Below, piece after piece: positions 9,147-17,384 of a stretch of 46,355 nt of DNA (its first letter is position 1; the number at the start of each line of letters is the position of its first letter). Location: positions 1-46,355 of IMG/VR virus record IMGVR_UViG_3300029985_000061. One strand, given 5' to 3'. A model generated the notes under the pieces. That model was not told the origin of the DNA. It saw only the letters and a list, made by a program, of their open reading frames with translations, and searched no databases. The position numbers and the translations under genes were made by a program. The DNA comes from a virus.

Positions 9147-11579
9147 ATGAGCACAAATAGTTATATCAGAGCGACTGGAGATATTGATTATAATTTTAAT
9201 TATAATGATTTCACTGTGGAATTTTTTGTTAAACCAGTTCCAGTTAGCCCTCTAACATCATTTTCAAATATAACAACCACTGCAAATATTACAGCTATTG
9301 ATAATATATGTCCAATGACAGCAGGAGATACAACTGTTGGTAGTATTGATGGATATGGACCACTACCTATTATTAGTCTTCCAATTATTGGAGATGAGTT
9401 GGTTGTTAGTGCATTTCCTAGTCCAGAGGAAAGTTATGTTTATACTGGATTAATTAGTAATAATTTTGGTTGGGCTTATGCAAATGTATCTTGGGAAGGA
9501 ACCCCTCCTGCTGGAAATGCCAATGGAATTGGAATTCCAATTATTGTGCCATCCGTTAGTTCATCTGTCAATATTGATTTTACCGCTAATCCGTATGGCA
9601 ATGGAGGTGGTTCAAATTCAATTTTAAATTATATAGCTGGAACTAATTTAACCGCAACTATTACATGCAACGAAGCATCTGTTGGTGGACCTGATTCTGG
9701 TGTTGGAGAAGTAACTTCAATATTATTAACGAATATTCCCGGAACATTATTAGTTGTTAACGGATATAACACAACAGACTATGACATATATTCCACAGGC
9801 GATGCTTCATTAAATCCAGATAATGTAGTTCATACAAATGTAACTTGGGATGGTATTCCTCCAGCCGGAAATTCCAATGGCTTAGGTGTTCCTATCATTG
9901 TTCCAAATATTCCTGCAACAGTCACTATTGCTTTTAACTTAACATATGGCGGCGGATTATTTAATGAAGGGGTTGTTCAAATTGTATTTTCTGGAACTGG
10001 TGGTCCAGTTATTTTTGGAAATGGCTCATGTCGTGTTGATTTTATTTCTACTGGAAATATTATTCCAATAATACAACCAACACAAACATTGTTTGAAATT
10101 TCAAACAATGAATCTCCTGCTGCAAACTTATATACTAGCACCAGATTTTTAACGGTTATAGAAAATGGAAATTTAAATTCATATGCAATTCAAATAATAT
10201 CCCCATTTGTTGTTGGTGGTAATAGCAATGTATTTACTAGTCCAATTCCAATTTCAAATAATGATAAAATATTTTATAATGGCGAATTATTAAATGATTT
10301 ACAATTATCTATATCTGGTAGTTCTATTTCATTATCCAATGTAAATATAAACACATCTAACACAATAGTTGAAATAGGACAAGTATTATTTCAAGTTTTG
10401 GGTGAAGCTATAACTGAAAACACTCAACATTTTATTAGTGCGGAAAGAAGCCAAAATCAATTTTATTTGTTCTTAGATGGACAATTACAAAGTGCTCCAG
10501 TTCCAGCATTCAACGCAATTCCATCACAAGTTCTTACTAATACAATAAGCAATTCAAATATACAACGCTATGACAGTCCTGCATTACTTACTATTGGGGC
10601 CAATAAAGATGGAAAAGACCCATTTTATGGTCAGTTTGGTGATTTTAAAATTATCAATGGGACAGCGATACATATTCCAGAAACAGAAATTACCAATACC
10701 ATATATAGTTCTTTCAATGACGCAAATTTAGGTTGTGGCATAGCCGATATCATTGTTGAAGATGATAATTTTGTTGATAGTATTACTAATAATTTTCCAG
10801 AAGAATATATACCCGGACAAATATTTGATACTTTATACATTCAAGTATATCAAAGTAATACATCTAATGCCAATGCAAATATTCTTAGTTTTTCTTTATT
10901 TAAACCAACTATTATGGTTGGTCCAACTGGATATTATACATTTACTATGCCAACGAGTAACTCAAAAATTAATTTACCATGGTCTTTTTTAGACGCCGCT
11001 GCTGCAAGCATATTAGTGAATGGTGTTGCAATCCCTTCGACATCATGGGCAATTGATACTGGTGTTTTAAGTATTGTTGCTGCTCCGGGAAGCAATGTTC
11101 AAATATTTGCTACTGGACCAACTACATATTATGATGTTAATTCAAATTCGGTTTCTATTATTACTAGTAATCTATATGCCAATAGTTCAACAATTAATGT
11201 TGCCAACACCACACCTTTTATTACTCCAATTATTGGTAGCACCGCTAACATATCAAATAATGCATTATTAAATGTTCGTGGACAAATTTTTATAAACCAA
11301 GAATGTATTACATATCTATATATTGATAGAATTGGAAATACTTTATCTGGATTAACTAGAGGAACATCTGGAACAGGTGTCCCAGAAATTCATAATATTG
11401 GTTCAAGAATAATAAGTTCTTCATATACAAATGATATTCAAAATTTAGCATTTGTTGATCCACGAACTGCTAGTTGGTATACATATCCATTAGCTAATAC
11501 TAGTTTACAAAACACCAATTCAACAATTTCATCAGTGTTAGTAAACTTAGGTGGTTTACCACCAGTAACACCATTTTAG
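9147..11579 (+). CDS. Large virion protein: LamG domain split by inserted PPAGN repeats
   Basis: 810 residues, starting one base after the previous stop, so probably translationally coupled. A LamG-like domain begins at residues 20-30 (NDFTVEFFVKP), breaks off, and resumes near residue 314 (TLFEIS), continuing to FYLFLDGQLQ (about 438-447) and GDFKIINGTAIHIP (about 497-510). The material between is an array of the PPAGN beta domains found at the start of the window, including stretches nearly identical at DNA level. The C-terminal part has a phage-tail motif (ECITYLYIDRIGNTLSGLTR near 718). The arrangement suggests a receptor-binding module inserted into a loop of a carbohydrate-binding scaffold. 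It most likely works with the two giant proteins upstream as part of the same fibre. Function is inferred. Confidence 0.78.
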   Translation: MSTNSYIRATGDIDYNFNYNDFTVEFFVKPVPVSPLTSFSNITTTANITAIDNICPMTAGDTTVGSIDGYGPLPIISLPIIGDELVVSAFPSPEESYVYTGLISNNFGWAYANVSWEGTPPAGNANGIGIPIIVPSVSSSVNIDFTANPYGNGGGSNSILNYIAGTNLTATITCNEASVGGPDSGVGEVTSILLTNIPGTLLVVNGYNTTDYDIYSTGDASLNPDNVVHTNVTWDGIPPAGNSNGLGVPIIVPNIPATVTIAFNLTYGGGLFNEGVVQIVFSGTGGPVIFGNGSCRVDFISTGNIIPIIQPTQTLFEISNNESPAANLYTSTRFLTVIENGNLNSYAIQIISPFVVGGNSNVFTSPIPISNNDKIFYNGELLNDLQLSISGSSISLSNVNINTSNTIVEIGQVLFQVLGEAITENTQHFISAERSQNQFYLFLDGQLQSAPVPAFNAIPSQVLTNTISNSNIQRYDSPALLTIGANKDGKDPFYGQFGDFKIINGTAIHIPETEITNTIYSSFNDANLGCGIADIIVEDDNFVDSITNNFPEEYIPGQIFDTLYIQVYQSNTSNANANILSFSLFKPTIMVGPTGYYTFTMPTSNSKINLPWSFLDAAAASILVNGVAIPSTSWAIDTGVLSIVAAPGSNVQIFATGPTTYYDVNSNSVSIITSNLYANSSTINVANTTPFITPIIGSTANISNNALLNVRGQIFINQECITYLYIDRIGNTLSGLTRGTSGTGVPEIHNIGSRIISSSYTNDIQNLAFVDPRTASWYTYPLANTSLQNTNSTISSVLVNLGGLPPVTPF

Positions 11580-11581
11580 AA

Positions 11582-11589
11582 GATAAATA
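11582..11589 (+). promoter_or_regulatory. T4-type late promoter box (GATAAATA)
   Basis: GATAAATA differs by one base from the T4 late consensus TATAAATA, which spans -13 to -6. Exactly 5 nt separate it from the ATG at 11595, so the predicted start site is the A of that ATG. Confidence 0.5.
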
Positions 11590-11594
11590 ATATT

Positions 11595-11717
11595 ATGAAA
11601 GACTTAACAAGTGTTAAAATAAATGAACATCTAAAAATAGTAGTTAGTGAAAAAACATCGGTTAATAATATTGCAATAACGAATATAAAAACAGTTGTTT
11701 GTCAGAGGATGAAATAA
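11595..11717 (+). CDS. Small 40-residue protein, probably leaderless
   Basis: The frame MKDLTSVKINEHLK... runs 40 codons and ends TAATG, sharing its last base with the next start. There is no Shine-Dalgarno sequence, but the ATG sits exactly 5 nt after a late-type GATAAATA box, the geometry seen at four other genes here. The protein is Lys/Val-rich with no Trp, and I recognise no family. Its C-terminus (CQRMK) is encoded over the AGAGGA ribosome site of the following gene, so translating it could also help open that site. It may be a real small protein or simply a leader peptide coupling the next gene to the late promoter. Confidence 0.45.
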   Translation: MKDLTSVKINEHLKIVVSEKTSVNNIAITNIKTVVCQRMK

Positions 11718-12328
11718 TGAATCAACAAGACTCAAATGTTAGATTTGATATTAAAGGATACGTAAAAATAACCGATGCTATAACAAAAGAAGTTTTGTTT
11801 GATGGCGAAAATGGAATCCATTTTGAAAATTTTTCTGTAGCCTTAGCACAAAGTTTAGGAGGTGGACCTCTTGATCCATCAAATCCCGGTTTCATCTATA
11901 CTATGAATTTTGGTAATGGAGGAACTACGGTTAATGCTAGTGGAATTGTAACATACAATCCCCCAAACACAGTTGGTGCCACTGCCCAACTATATAATCA
12001 AACATATAGTAAAGTAGTTAACAATCAATTTTCAGCAGACATTGATCCTATTAATAACAAAATTACATATAGTCATACTCCCGGAAAAGCATACACAGAT
12101 GTTGTTATTGTTTGTAGATTAGATTATGGTGAACCCGCTGATCAATTAAGTTATGATAACTCTAATGATATTAATACCCAATATGCTTTTGATGAACTCG
12201 GTTTATTTAGTTATAATGGTCAACTTCTTACACATGTGATATATTCTCCTATTATTAAGAGTCTTAATCGACTTATAGATATTGGATATACTTTAAGAAT
12301 TAGCACATTATCATCATTGTCAATTTAA
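11717..12328 (+). CDS. Putative virion structural protein
   Basis: 203 residues from the ATG at 11717, chosen because AGAGGA lies 7 nt upstream; an in-frame TTG 18 nt earlier has no such site. The N-terminus DIKGYVKITDAITKEVLFDG...IHFENFSVALAQSL resembles a family found beside tail-fibre genes in T4-like aquatic phages. The rest is beta-rich with Asn/Thr-rich loops (NFGNGGTTVNASG) and no catalytic motif. It lies between the giant fibre genes and a clear tail fibre, so an adhesion or fibre-connector role is likely. The family memory is moderate and the exact position in the virion is unknown. Confidence 0.65.
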   Translation: MNQQDSNVRFDIKGYVKITDAITKEVLFDGENGIHFENFSVALAQSLGGGPLDPSNPGFIYTMNFGNGGTTVNASGIVTYNPPNTVGATAQLYNQTYSKVVNNQFSADIDPINNKITYSHTPGKAYTDVVIVCRLDYGEPADQLSYDNSNDINTQYAFDELGLFSYNGQLLTHVIYSPIIKSLNRLIDIGYTLRISTLSSLSI

Positions 12329-12341
12329 AGGAAATTAAAAA

Positions 12342-14048
12342 ATGTATACCATAACTTTATCCAATGGAAATATTTTAACCGCAGTTCCAGATACCCAATT
12401 AGTTTCTTCATATGGTGGGTTAAATTTAACTGGCAAAAATTATGTAGGATATGGAACAATACTCGATAATAATATTGTTCATATGACAGAAAATTTTGCC
12501 GATAGCACCCCACCAACAAATCCATTAATAGGGCAAATTTGGTTTGATACTGTTTCTAATGTCCTTAATTTTTGGAGTGGAACCCAATTTAAAGCAATAA
12601 GTGTCATCACTAATAGTGCAACTGCACCACTTAATCCACAAGAAGGTGATGAATGGTATGATAATATTAATCAACAATTAAATTTATGGAATGGAACAGC
12701 ATGGATTGTTATTGGTCCAATCAATCAAGGTGGTGTAAAAGAAGGATTTATAGTTCAAAGTTTACAGACTAATAATGGAAATATTTATTATTTAGATTTA
12801 TATGCTAATAATGAATTACTTGGTATTGTTTCTTCCGTTACGCTAACAAATCCAGATATTGTTGGTTTTGGAAATATTAGACCGGGTTTAAATTTTGTTA
12901 CAAATCCAGAATCGGCTCCATCTATTATTGAAAGCGGAATATATAATGCTTCAGAAATAACGTTGGGAAATGCAGACCAAATTACTATGTATCCTGATAC
13001 TTTTGATAATGCTATTGTTGAAGTTGCCGGTGGAAATGTTATGATTGCAACTAATAGCACAACATTTGCAAATATTAAAGCCTTTAATTCAATGATAGAT
13101 GGTAATATAGAAGGAACTGTTTATTTTAATAGAATTATAGCTAATAGTTATGGAAATCTTCCGGCCACATCTTCTCCCGGTATATCTGGACAAATTATTT
13201 ATAATAATGGAACAAGTCTTGCTGGTTCAAATGCTATTACTGTTTTTGGTGGTAATATTACAGCATCAGTTGATCATCTTTTAGTTAATGATGAAGCTGT
13301 AATAAATGCCAATCTTACTGTAAATGGTTCGAATACTTTTATTAATGGAACAATATATGCAGCAAATTATGAAAATCTTCCACCATTTAGTATTCCCGGA
13401 TCATCTGGTCAATTTTTATATAATGATGGCTCTGGTGTTGGAGCAGCATCATATATTACACTTAGCGGAACAACAATTAACATTTCAACATTAAATGTTG
13501 TCGGTAATTCTACTTTGAATACCGTAAATGTTTCCAGCACATTAAGAGTAACAGGAATTTCAACTCTTGGTGTATTAAATTCTGGAGCAACTGATGTTAA
13601 CTTATTAGTTGTTGAAAACACAGCTAATATAAAAGGTAGCACCACATTAAATTATGGAACTGCTGGTCAATTTAGTATGCCAACAACAAATGGAATTGAA
13701 AATTCTGTTATTTTATCAAATGGTGATGGAACTACTACATGGTCTAATGTTAGTATATTTGAAGAATCTGGATCAAACGTGAATGGACATTGGGTAATGT
13801 TACCGTTTGGTTTAATTATGCAATGGAATAATAGTGTTTTAAGTGGAGGAGTAGGTGGCACTAATTTTACTTTTCCAATTCCATTTACAAATGCAGCCAG
13901 TATAAATATTCAAGTATCAGAAGTATATACTAGTGGTGCCAGTATTATACCAAATGTCACTAGTGGCTCCATAACTACTACGGGATTTAATGGCGGTGGT
14001 TCAGGAAGTTCACATACTAATATTAATTGGTATGCAATAGGATTTTAA
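12342..14048 (+). CDS. Tail fibre protein with gp53-like C-terminal tip
   Basis: 568 residues, preceded by AAGGAAA. The N-terminus (YTITLSNGNILTAVPD, then GKNYVGYGT and ENFADSTPPTNPLIGQIWFD) is the attachment part seen in many phage fibres; the GQIWFDT...W motif repeats as GDEWYDNINQQLNLWNG near residues 95-115. The middle is a series of short collagen-like or beta-helical repeats (NLPATSSPGISGQIIYNNG; ENLPPFSIPGSSGQFLYNDG). The C-terminus GHWVMLPFGLIMQWNN...FPIPFTNA...TTGFNGGG...NWYAIGF matches the gp53-like fibre tip domain (residues about 480-568). It probably binds the host receptor as a trimer. It is the last gene of the adhesion block. Confidence 0.85.
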   Translation: MYTITLSNGNILTAVPDTQLVSSYGGLNLTGKNYVGYGTILDNNIVHMTENFADSTPPTNPLIGQIWFDTVSNVLNFWSGTQFKAISVITNSATAPLNPQEGDEWYDNINQQLNLWNGTAWIVIGPINQGGVKEGFIVQSLQTNNGNIYYLDLYANNELLGIVSSVTLTNPDIVGFGNIRPGLNFVTNPESAPSIIESGIYNASEITLGNADQITMYPDTFDNAIVEVAGGNVMIATNSTTFANIKAFNSMIDGNIEGTVYFNRIIANSYGNLPATSSPGISGQIIYNNGTSLAGSNAITVFGGNITASVDHLLVNDEAVINANLTVNGSNTFINGTIYAANYENLPPFSIPGSSGQFLYNDGSGVGAASYITLSGTTINISTLNVVGNSTLNTVNVSSTLRVTGISTLGVLNSGATDVNLLVVENTANIKGSTTLNYGTAGQFSMPTTNGIENSVILSNGDGTTTWSNVSIFEESGSNVNGHWVMLPFGLIMQWNNSVLSGGVGGTNFTFPIPFTNAASINIQVSEVYTSGASIIPNVTSGSITTTGFNGGGSGSSHTNINWYAIGF

Positions 14049-14066
14049 TACAATGGGATTTTAAAA

Positions 14067-14074
14067 GATAAATA
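14067..14074 (+). promoter_or_regulatory. T4-type late promoter box (GATAAATA)
   Basis: GATAAATA; the predicted start near 14080 leaves a leader of about 11 nt that includes a GAGG ribosome site before the ATG at 14091. Confidence 0.5.
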
Positions 14075-14090
14075 AAACGAGGTTAAATAT

Positions 14091-14687
14091 ATGAAATTTT
14101 TTCAAATACCAATAGTCGCTATTCTTAGTGGTCTATTAATGACTTTACCAACTGGCTGCACTGTATCTCAAGCAAAAATCAATACAGTTGTTCAAAATAT
14201 TGCAACATGGGCACCGGTTATTGTTAATGATGCAACTTCTTTAGCAGCAAACGTAGCATCTTTTGATCCTGATGATGCTGTTATTATTCAAAAATATGTC
14301 ACAACTATTCAAACAGATGGAACACTATTAACTGCCGTATCAAATCAATATTTGGCAAATCCTTCGCCTATTTTGTTAGCACAAATTTCAAGTCTTGTAA
14401 GCGATCTTGCAACAACAGATTCTTCGGCACTTCTTGCAGCATTACAAATTAAAAATGCAAATAGTTTAATGATTGCAAAAGGTGTTTTAGCAACAATTGC
14501 AACAGCAACCGTTATTCTCAGCACATATCTCACAACAATTAATGTCGCTGTCACACCCGCTGCCGCACAATCCATTGAACAGATGAAACCAGTCGTAAAT
14601 AAAGTAACTTTGATTGGTGAATTAAACAAAGCAAAAACACAAAATCTAATTCCTGAAAATACAACTCTGCAACAATTTGGATTCTAA
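14091..14687 (+). CDS. Putative phage lipoprotein
   Basis: 198 residues. The first 23 form a signal peptide (MKFFQIPIVAILSGLLMTLPTGC) whose TGC fits a lipobox at -2 to +1, although -3 is Pro rather than Leu. The mature part is Ala/Thr/Ile-rich and almost fully helical, with a hydrophobic stretch near 124-150 (LMIAKGVLATIATATVILST). It is a monocistronic late unit: a late-type box and GAGG site upstream and a strong intrinsic terminator downstream. Membrane-anchored phage lipoproteins can act in superinfection exclusion or lysis timing, but nothing here decides between them. Alternative: an uncleaved membrane protein. Confidence 0.6.
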   Translation: MKFFQIPIVAILSGLLMTLPTGCTVSQAKINTVVQNIATWAPVIVNDATSLAANVASFDPDDAVIIQKYVTTIQTDGTLLTAVSNQYLANPSPILLAQISSLVSDLATTDSSALLAALQIKNANSLMIAKGVLATIATATVILSTYLTTINVAVTPAAAQSIEQMKPVVNKVTLIGELNKAKTQNLIPENTTLQQFGF

Positions 14688-14693
14688 TATTAT

Positions 14694-14733
14694 AAAAAGA
14701 TGGTTTATTAATAAACCATCTTTTTATTTTATT
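14694..14733 (+). terminator. Intrinsic terminator after the lipoprotein gene
   Basis: Perfect 16-bp inverted repeat (AAAAAGATGGTTTATT / AATAAACCATCTTTTT, centre at 14709/14710) followed by a T-rich tract, just after the stop codon. Confidence 0.85.
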
Positions 14734-14737
14734 TTCC

Positions 14738-14766
14738 TTGACATGTTATTAACTCTATGTAACAAT
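14738..14766 (+). promoter_or_regulatory. Sigma70-type promoter with extended -10
   Basis: Perfect -35 TTGACA, 17-nt spacer, -10 AACAAT (4 of 6) preceded by TG one base upstream. It follows a terminator directly and would drive the GIY-YIG gene at 14821 as an early gene. Confidence 0.6.
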
Positions 14767-14820
14767 AAAACTACATAAATGGTTGTATTCAAATAATTAA
14801 AAACAATTAGGTATATAATT

Positions 14821-15459
14821 ATGTTTTGTGGTAAGATTTATAAAATTTCAAATAAAACTAATGGAAAAAAGTATTTTGGACAAACAATCGGCAAAAATCC
14901 AACTAATAGATGGAATCAACATCTTTCTGTAGTTAATCATCCTTTATATAAAGCAATGATATTAGAAGGTATAGATAATTTTCGTTTTGAGATGATGGAA
15001 AATAATATTAAATCTTCTTTAGCTCTTAACGAATCAGAAAAAAATTATATTTGTAATAATAAAACTTTTGATCCTAATTTTGGTTATAATATATCAAAAG
15101 GTGTTCAAACTTGTTCAAATGATAAATCTATAAATGGTATGATATACTGTATTTTAAATTTAAAAAATAACAAAGTATATATTGGAAAAACGATATATAC
15201 AGATTATTCAAGATGGAAACAACATCTTTACTATGCTAAACACCCTTTATACAAATCAATGGTAAGCGAGGGTATAGATAATTTTTCTTTTGAAGTAATT
15301 CACGATAATGTTAAATCTAAATTTTTACTGAATAAAATAGAAACCGAACTTATATTTTCAAACAAAACATTTTTAAAAAATTATGGTTATAATCAAGATT
15401 TCGGCTTGAGTAATTATTTAATCGATAAATATCATCAATCTGGTTTTAAAGCACAATAA
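14821..15459 (+). CDS. Tandem-duplicated GIY-YIG homing endonuclease-like protein
   Basis: 212 residues made of two similar halves. Half one: GKIYKISNKTNGKKYFGQTI...W..HL (from residue 4), then HPLYKAMILEGIDNFRFEMM and a NYICNNKTFDP...GYN ending. Half two: GMIYCILNLKNNKVYIGKTI...W.QHL (from about 105), then HPLYKSMVSEGIDNFSFEVI and FSNKTF...GYN. Each has the GIY-YIG-type strand pair and the W/H positions, but the classical G-I-Y is Lys-Ile-Tyr or Met-Ile-Tyr. The ELI-like glutamate (KIETELIFSNKTF) is clear in half two. Family members are intron-borne or free-standing homing nucleases. It starts on ATG after a weak GGTA site, behind a sigma70-type promoter, and stands beside a structured ncRNA. 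Whether both halves cut DNA is unknown. Confidence 0.75.
   Translation: MFCGKIYKISNKTNGKKYFGQTIGKNPTNRWNQHLSVVNHPLYKAMILEGIDNFRFEMMENNIKSSLALNESEKNYICNNKTFDPNFGYNISKGVQTCSNDKSINGMIYCILNLKNNKVYIGKTIYTDYSRWKQHLYYAKHPLYKSMVSEGIDNFSFEVIHDNVKSKFLLNKIETELIFSNKTFLKNYGYNQDFGLSNYLIDKYHQSGFKAQ
15406..15435 (+). promoter_or_regulatory. Candidate promoter for the ncRNA (late-type GATAAATA at 15424-15431)
   Basis: At the 3' end of the GIY-YIG gene, TTGAGT and TATCAT lie 18 nt apart, and the overlapping GATAAATA fits a T4 late box with a predicted start near 15437. Either would produce an RNA ending at the terminator at 15805. Confidence 0.4.
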
Positions 15460-15805
15460 TGATTGTATATTTACAAATTTCGTCAAATTTGCACAATCTC
15501 GTTGATTGAGAACAATTAGGTAAAGCCAACCTAACAAAGTTGCCTATCATGGGCTGAGTTAAAGGCTAGAAACGAGGGGTAAAACAATGTAATCCCCACA
15601 TAACTATCATTATATCCAAAGTCTATTTTGATAGTTGCGTTTGTGGAAACAAAAACGTCAAACATTCTGAGCACTCAGATATTGTGGTAAAACACGACCG
15701 CCACAACATTATTGAATCGCCAAAGGCCCAAAAAGAGGATTTGGATAACGAGGGAATAATAGGTTTGGAACTTTGAAGATGATTAACGTTAATCATCTTA
15801 TTTTA
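15437..15805 (+). ncRNA. Large structured ncRNA of unknown family
   Basis: About 370 nt with no credible reading frame, bounded by candidate promoters and an intrinsic terminator. Helices visible by eye: GATTGT(15461)/ACAATC(15493) enclosing CAAATTT/AAATTTG; TCGTT(15499)/AACGA(15571) enclosing TTAGGT(15516)/ACCTAA(15529); GGGG(15576)/CCCC near 15594; AACTATCA(15602)/TGATAGTT(15629); CTGA-GCAC-TCAG (15667); TTGTGG(15682)/CCACAA(15701); CAAAG(15721)/CTTTG(15771) enclosing CCAAA/TTTGG. I see no tmRNA, RNase P, 6S or group I core signature. The 5' end is a guess. Confidence 0.6.
15776..15805 (+). terminator. Intrinsic terminator of the ncRNA
   Basis: Perfect palindrome AAGATGATTAAC/GTTAATCATCTT (15776-15799) followed by ATTTTA. 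The arms are long enough to act on both strands. Confidence 0.8.
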
Positions 15806-15810
15806 CACAT

Positions 15811-16174
15811 TGACGCCTTGGGGCGTTTCTGTCTTTAAAAATAAACTATTTTTTAAATATAAAAACCAACGCGCTTTTAAGAAAACTAAAAGTTCGACGC
15901 CTTTAGGCGGCGGGGGTGGAAGCGAAATGCGAAGCAATTCGATTACACCCATCAAATATAATAAAAGTCCTCTTATATTTTAAATAAAAATAATTTAAAA
16001 ATTTAAATTTATTAAAAACAAAAGATGAATAGAGGTGTGTGAACCAAGCGATTTTTGTTTTTGGCGGGCATTCGCCCTGTGCTTCGCACAATACTTGCTT
16101 CGCAAGTATTTTATGTAAAGAGATTATATAGTTGTCTGCACTGCGCTGCTTCGCTGCTCGTTTGACAACTATAT
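15811..16174. repeat. Gene-free island of GC-rich TTC/TTCG-loop hairpins
   Basis: No credible gene. Hairpins: ACGCC-TTGG-GGCGT (15813-15826), CGCC-TTTA-GGCG (15898-15909), GGGC-ATTC-GCCC (16066-16077), TGTGC-TTC-GCACA (16078-16090), AATACTTGC-TTC-GCAAGTATT (16090-16110, followed by TTAT, terminator-like) and ATATAGTTGTC/GACAACTATAT (16126-16136 with 16164-16174). The heptamer GCTTCGC or its complement GCGAAGC recurs at about five places. The G+C content of these elements contrasts with the flanking genes, suggesting dispersed hairpin repeats that arrived as a unit. Confidence 0.6.
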
Positions 16175-16262
16175 TCTCATTTCGCTTCGCTTTTCTTTTT
16201 ATTGATAGAAACCAGAGGTTTTGTAATATTTGTTTTTAAGAAAATTCCGTTTATATAAAAAT

Positions 16263-16270
16263 GATAAATA
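16263..16270 (+). promoter_or_regulatory. T4-type late promoter box (GATAAATA)
   Basis: GATAAATA followed by exactly 5 nt (CTTCC) and then the ATG at 16276. An in-frame ATG at 16261 would overlap the box itself, which argues for the downstream start. Confidence 0.5.
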
Positions 16271-16275
16271 CTTCC

Positions 16276-16722
16276 ATGGAAGACATTGGACATTGGCAAT
16301 TTTTTAAAGAATTTGATCCAAAACAATTTGTTGGTTTTGTATACAAAATTACATATATACCTACAGGTAAATCTTATATCGGAAAAAAATTTTTCTGGAG
16401 TTCTATTCGTAAGATAGTAAAAAATAAAAAGAATAGAAAAAAGATAATTAAAGAGTCGGATTGGAAGAAATATACTGGTAGTTCAAAAGCACTTAATGAA
16501 GATATTGACAAATTTGGTAAAGAAAATTTTAAATTTGATATTATTAGTTTGCATGAATGTAAATCTACCTTAGCTTGGGGAGAAACAAAACAACTTGTAA
16601 TGAATGATGCATTAAGAGCTAAATTATTAGATGGAACCAAAAAATATTATAATGGTATTGTGTGTGGTATAAAATATATAGTTAAAGAGGAATCAGAATT
16701 AGAAAAACAATTTAAAACTTGA
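16276..16722 (+). CDS. GIY-YIG endonuclease-like protein (SegE type)
   Basis: 148 residues from ATG 16276 (the upstream ATG 16261 adds five residues but lies on the promoter box). MEDIGHWQFFKEFDP is followed by GFVYKITYIPTGKSYIGKK, the GIY-YIG strand pair (here G-F-V-Y and Y-I-G), then ESDWKKYTGSSKALN, the motif typical of the SegE-like branch in T4-like phages, and ETKQLVMNDAL, which should hold the catalytic Glu. Such proteins are free-standing homing nucleases or have been adopted by the phage. It lies directly before the chaperone pair with 18 nt spacing. Confidence 0.75.
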   Translation: MEDIGHWQFFKEFDPKQFVGFVYKITYIPTGKSYIGKKFFWSSIRKIVKNKKNRKKIIKESDWKKYTGSSKALNEDIDKFGKENFKFDIISLHECKSTLAWGETKQLVMNDALRAKLLDGTKKYYNGIVCGIKYIVKEESELEKQFKT

Positions 16723-16740
16723 AATGGAGGATTATAAATA

Positions 16741-17343
16741 ATGAATGAAAAAATAACACCCGAACAACTACACATTAATTTCATTCGGTTAGCAAAAATT
16801 ATTCATCCTGATAATAATCCAACAGATATAGAATCCACTGAAAAATTTCAAGAATTACAAAAACAATATGAAATAGCACAAAAATTTATTTATACAAAAA
16901 ACCAATATCACACATCAATTTCTATTACATTGAAAGAAGCAATACACGGAGCAGAAAGATATTTCACAATAGATGATTCTGGATGTTATATAATGTTAAC
17001 TATTCCTCCCGGTGTAAAAAATAAACAAACTCTTTTATATCGCAATTTAACAATTAAGACTATTCAAAATGTTAATGTATATATAAAAATATATATTGAT
17101 ATACCATATAATTTTTCAATTATTGGTGATCAGCTTATTTTGAAAGAATGGGTTCCATTTTGGAAAATGTATTTTGGAGGAGAATATATAATCACAGGAC
17201 CAGATAGAAAAAAAATTTTAGTAAAAATTCCAAAGAAAACAAAAAATGGTAAAATGTTCAAAGTGCAGGGGGCAGGGTCGCTGGATCGTATTGAAAAGAA
17301 AAGGAATCCATTATATATTCAATTTTTTGGTTCCATTATTTGA
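16741..17343 (+). CDS. dnaJ: Minimal DnaJ-like (Hsp40) co-chaperone
   Basis: 200 residues, with GGAGG upstream. The N-terminus keeps the J-domain helix II and HPD motif (FIRLAKIIHPDNNP, H22-P23-D24) and the following FQELQKQYEIAQ helix, but helix I is short. The rest matches the DnaJ C-terminal peptide-binding domains: ISITLKEAIHGAERYFTI, LTIPPGVKNKQTLLYRN, and KILVKIPKKTKNGKMFKVQG. The Gly/Phe linker and zinc-finger are absent, giving a type II/III Hsp40 much shorter than host DnaJ (about 375 residues). HPD proteins stimulate DnaK ATPase, so it probably redirects host DnaK to phage clients. It stands 42 nt before a ClpA-like unfoldase, and together they form a protein-quality-control module. 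Confidence 0.85.
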   Translation: MNEKITPEQLHINFIRLAKIIHPDNNPTDIESTEKFQELQKQYEIAQKFIYTKNQYHTSISITLKEAIHGAERYFTIDDSGCYIMLTIPPGVKNKQTLLYRNLTIKTIQNVNVYIKIYIDIPYNFSIIGDQLILKEWVPFWKMYFGGEYIITGPDRKKILVKIPKKTKNGKMFKVQGAGSLDRIEKKRNPLYIQFFGSII

Positions 17344-17384
17344 CAACCATGGTTCGCTCTGATACAATTTAATTGAGGACAAAA

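Noticed and set aside
15437-15805. Group I intron, tmRNA or RNase P RNA for the ncRNA near the GIY-YIG gene
   Set aside because: No P7/P3 core, no tRNA-like ends with a tag frame, and no RNase P P4 signature are visible.
15903-16091. Minus-strand frame of 62 codons in the hairpin island
   Set aside because: It is made of the hairpin repeats themselves, has no ribosome site and no similarity I recognise.
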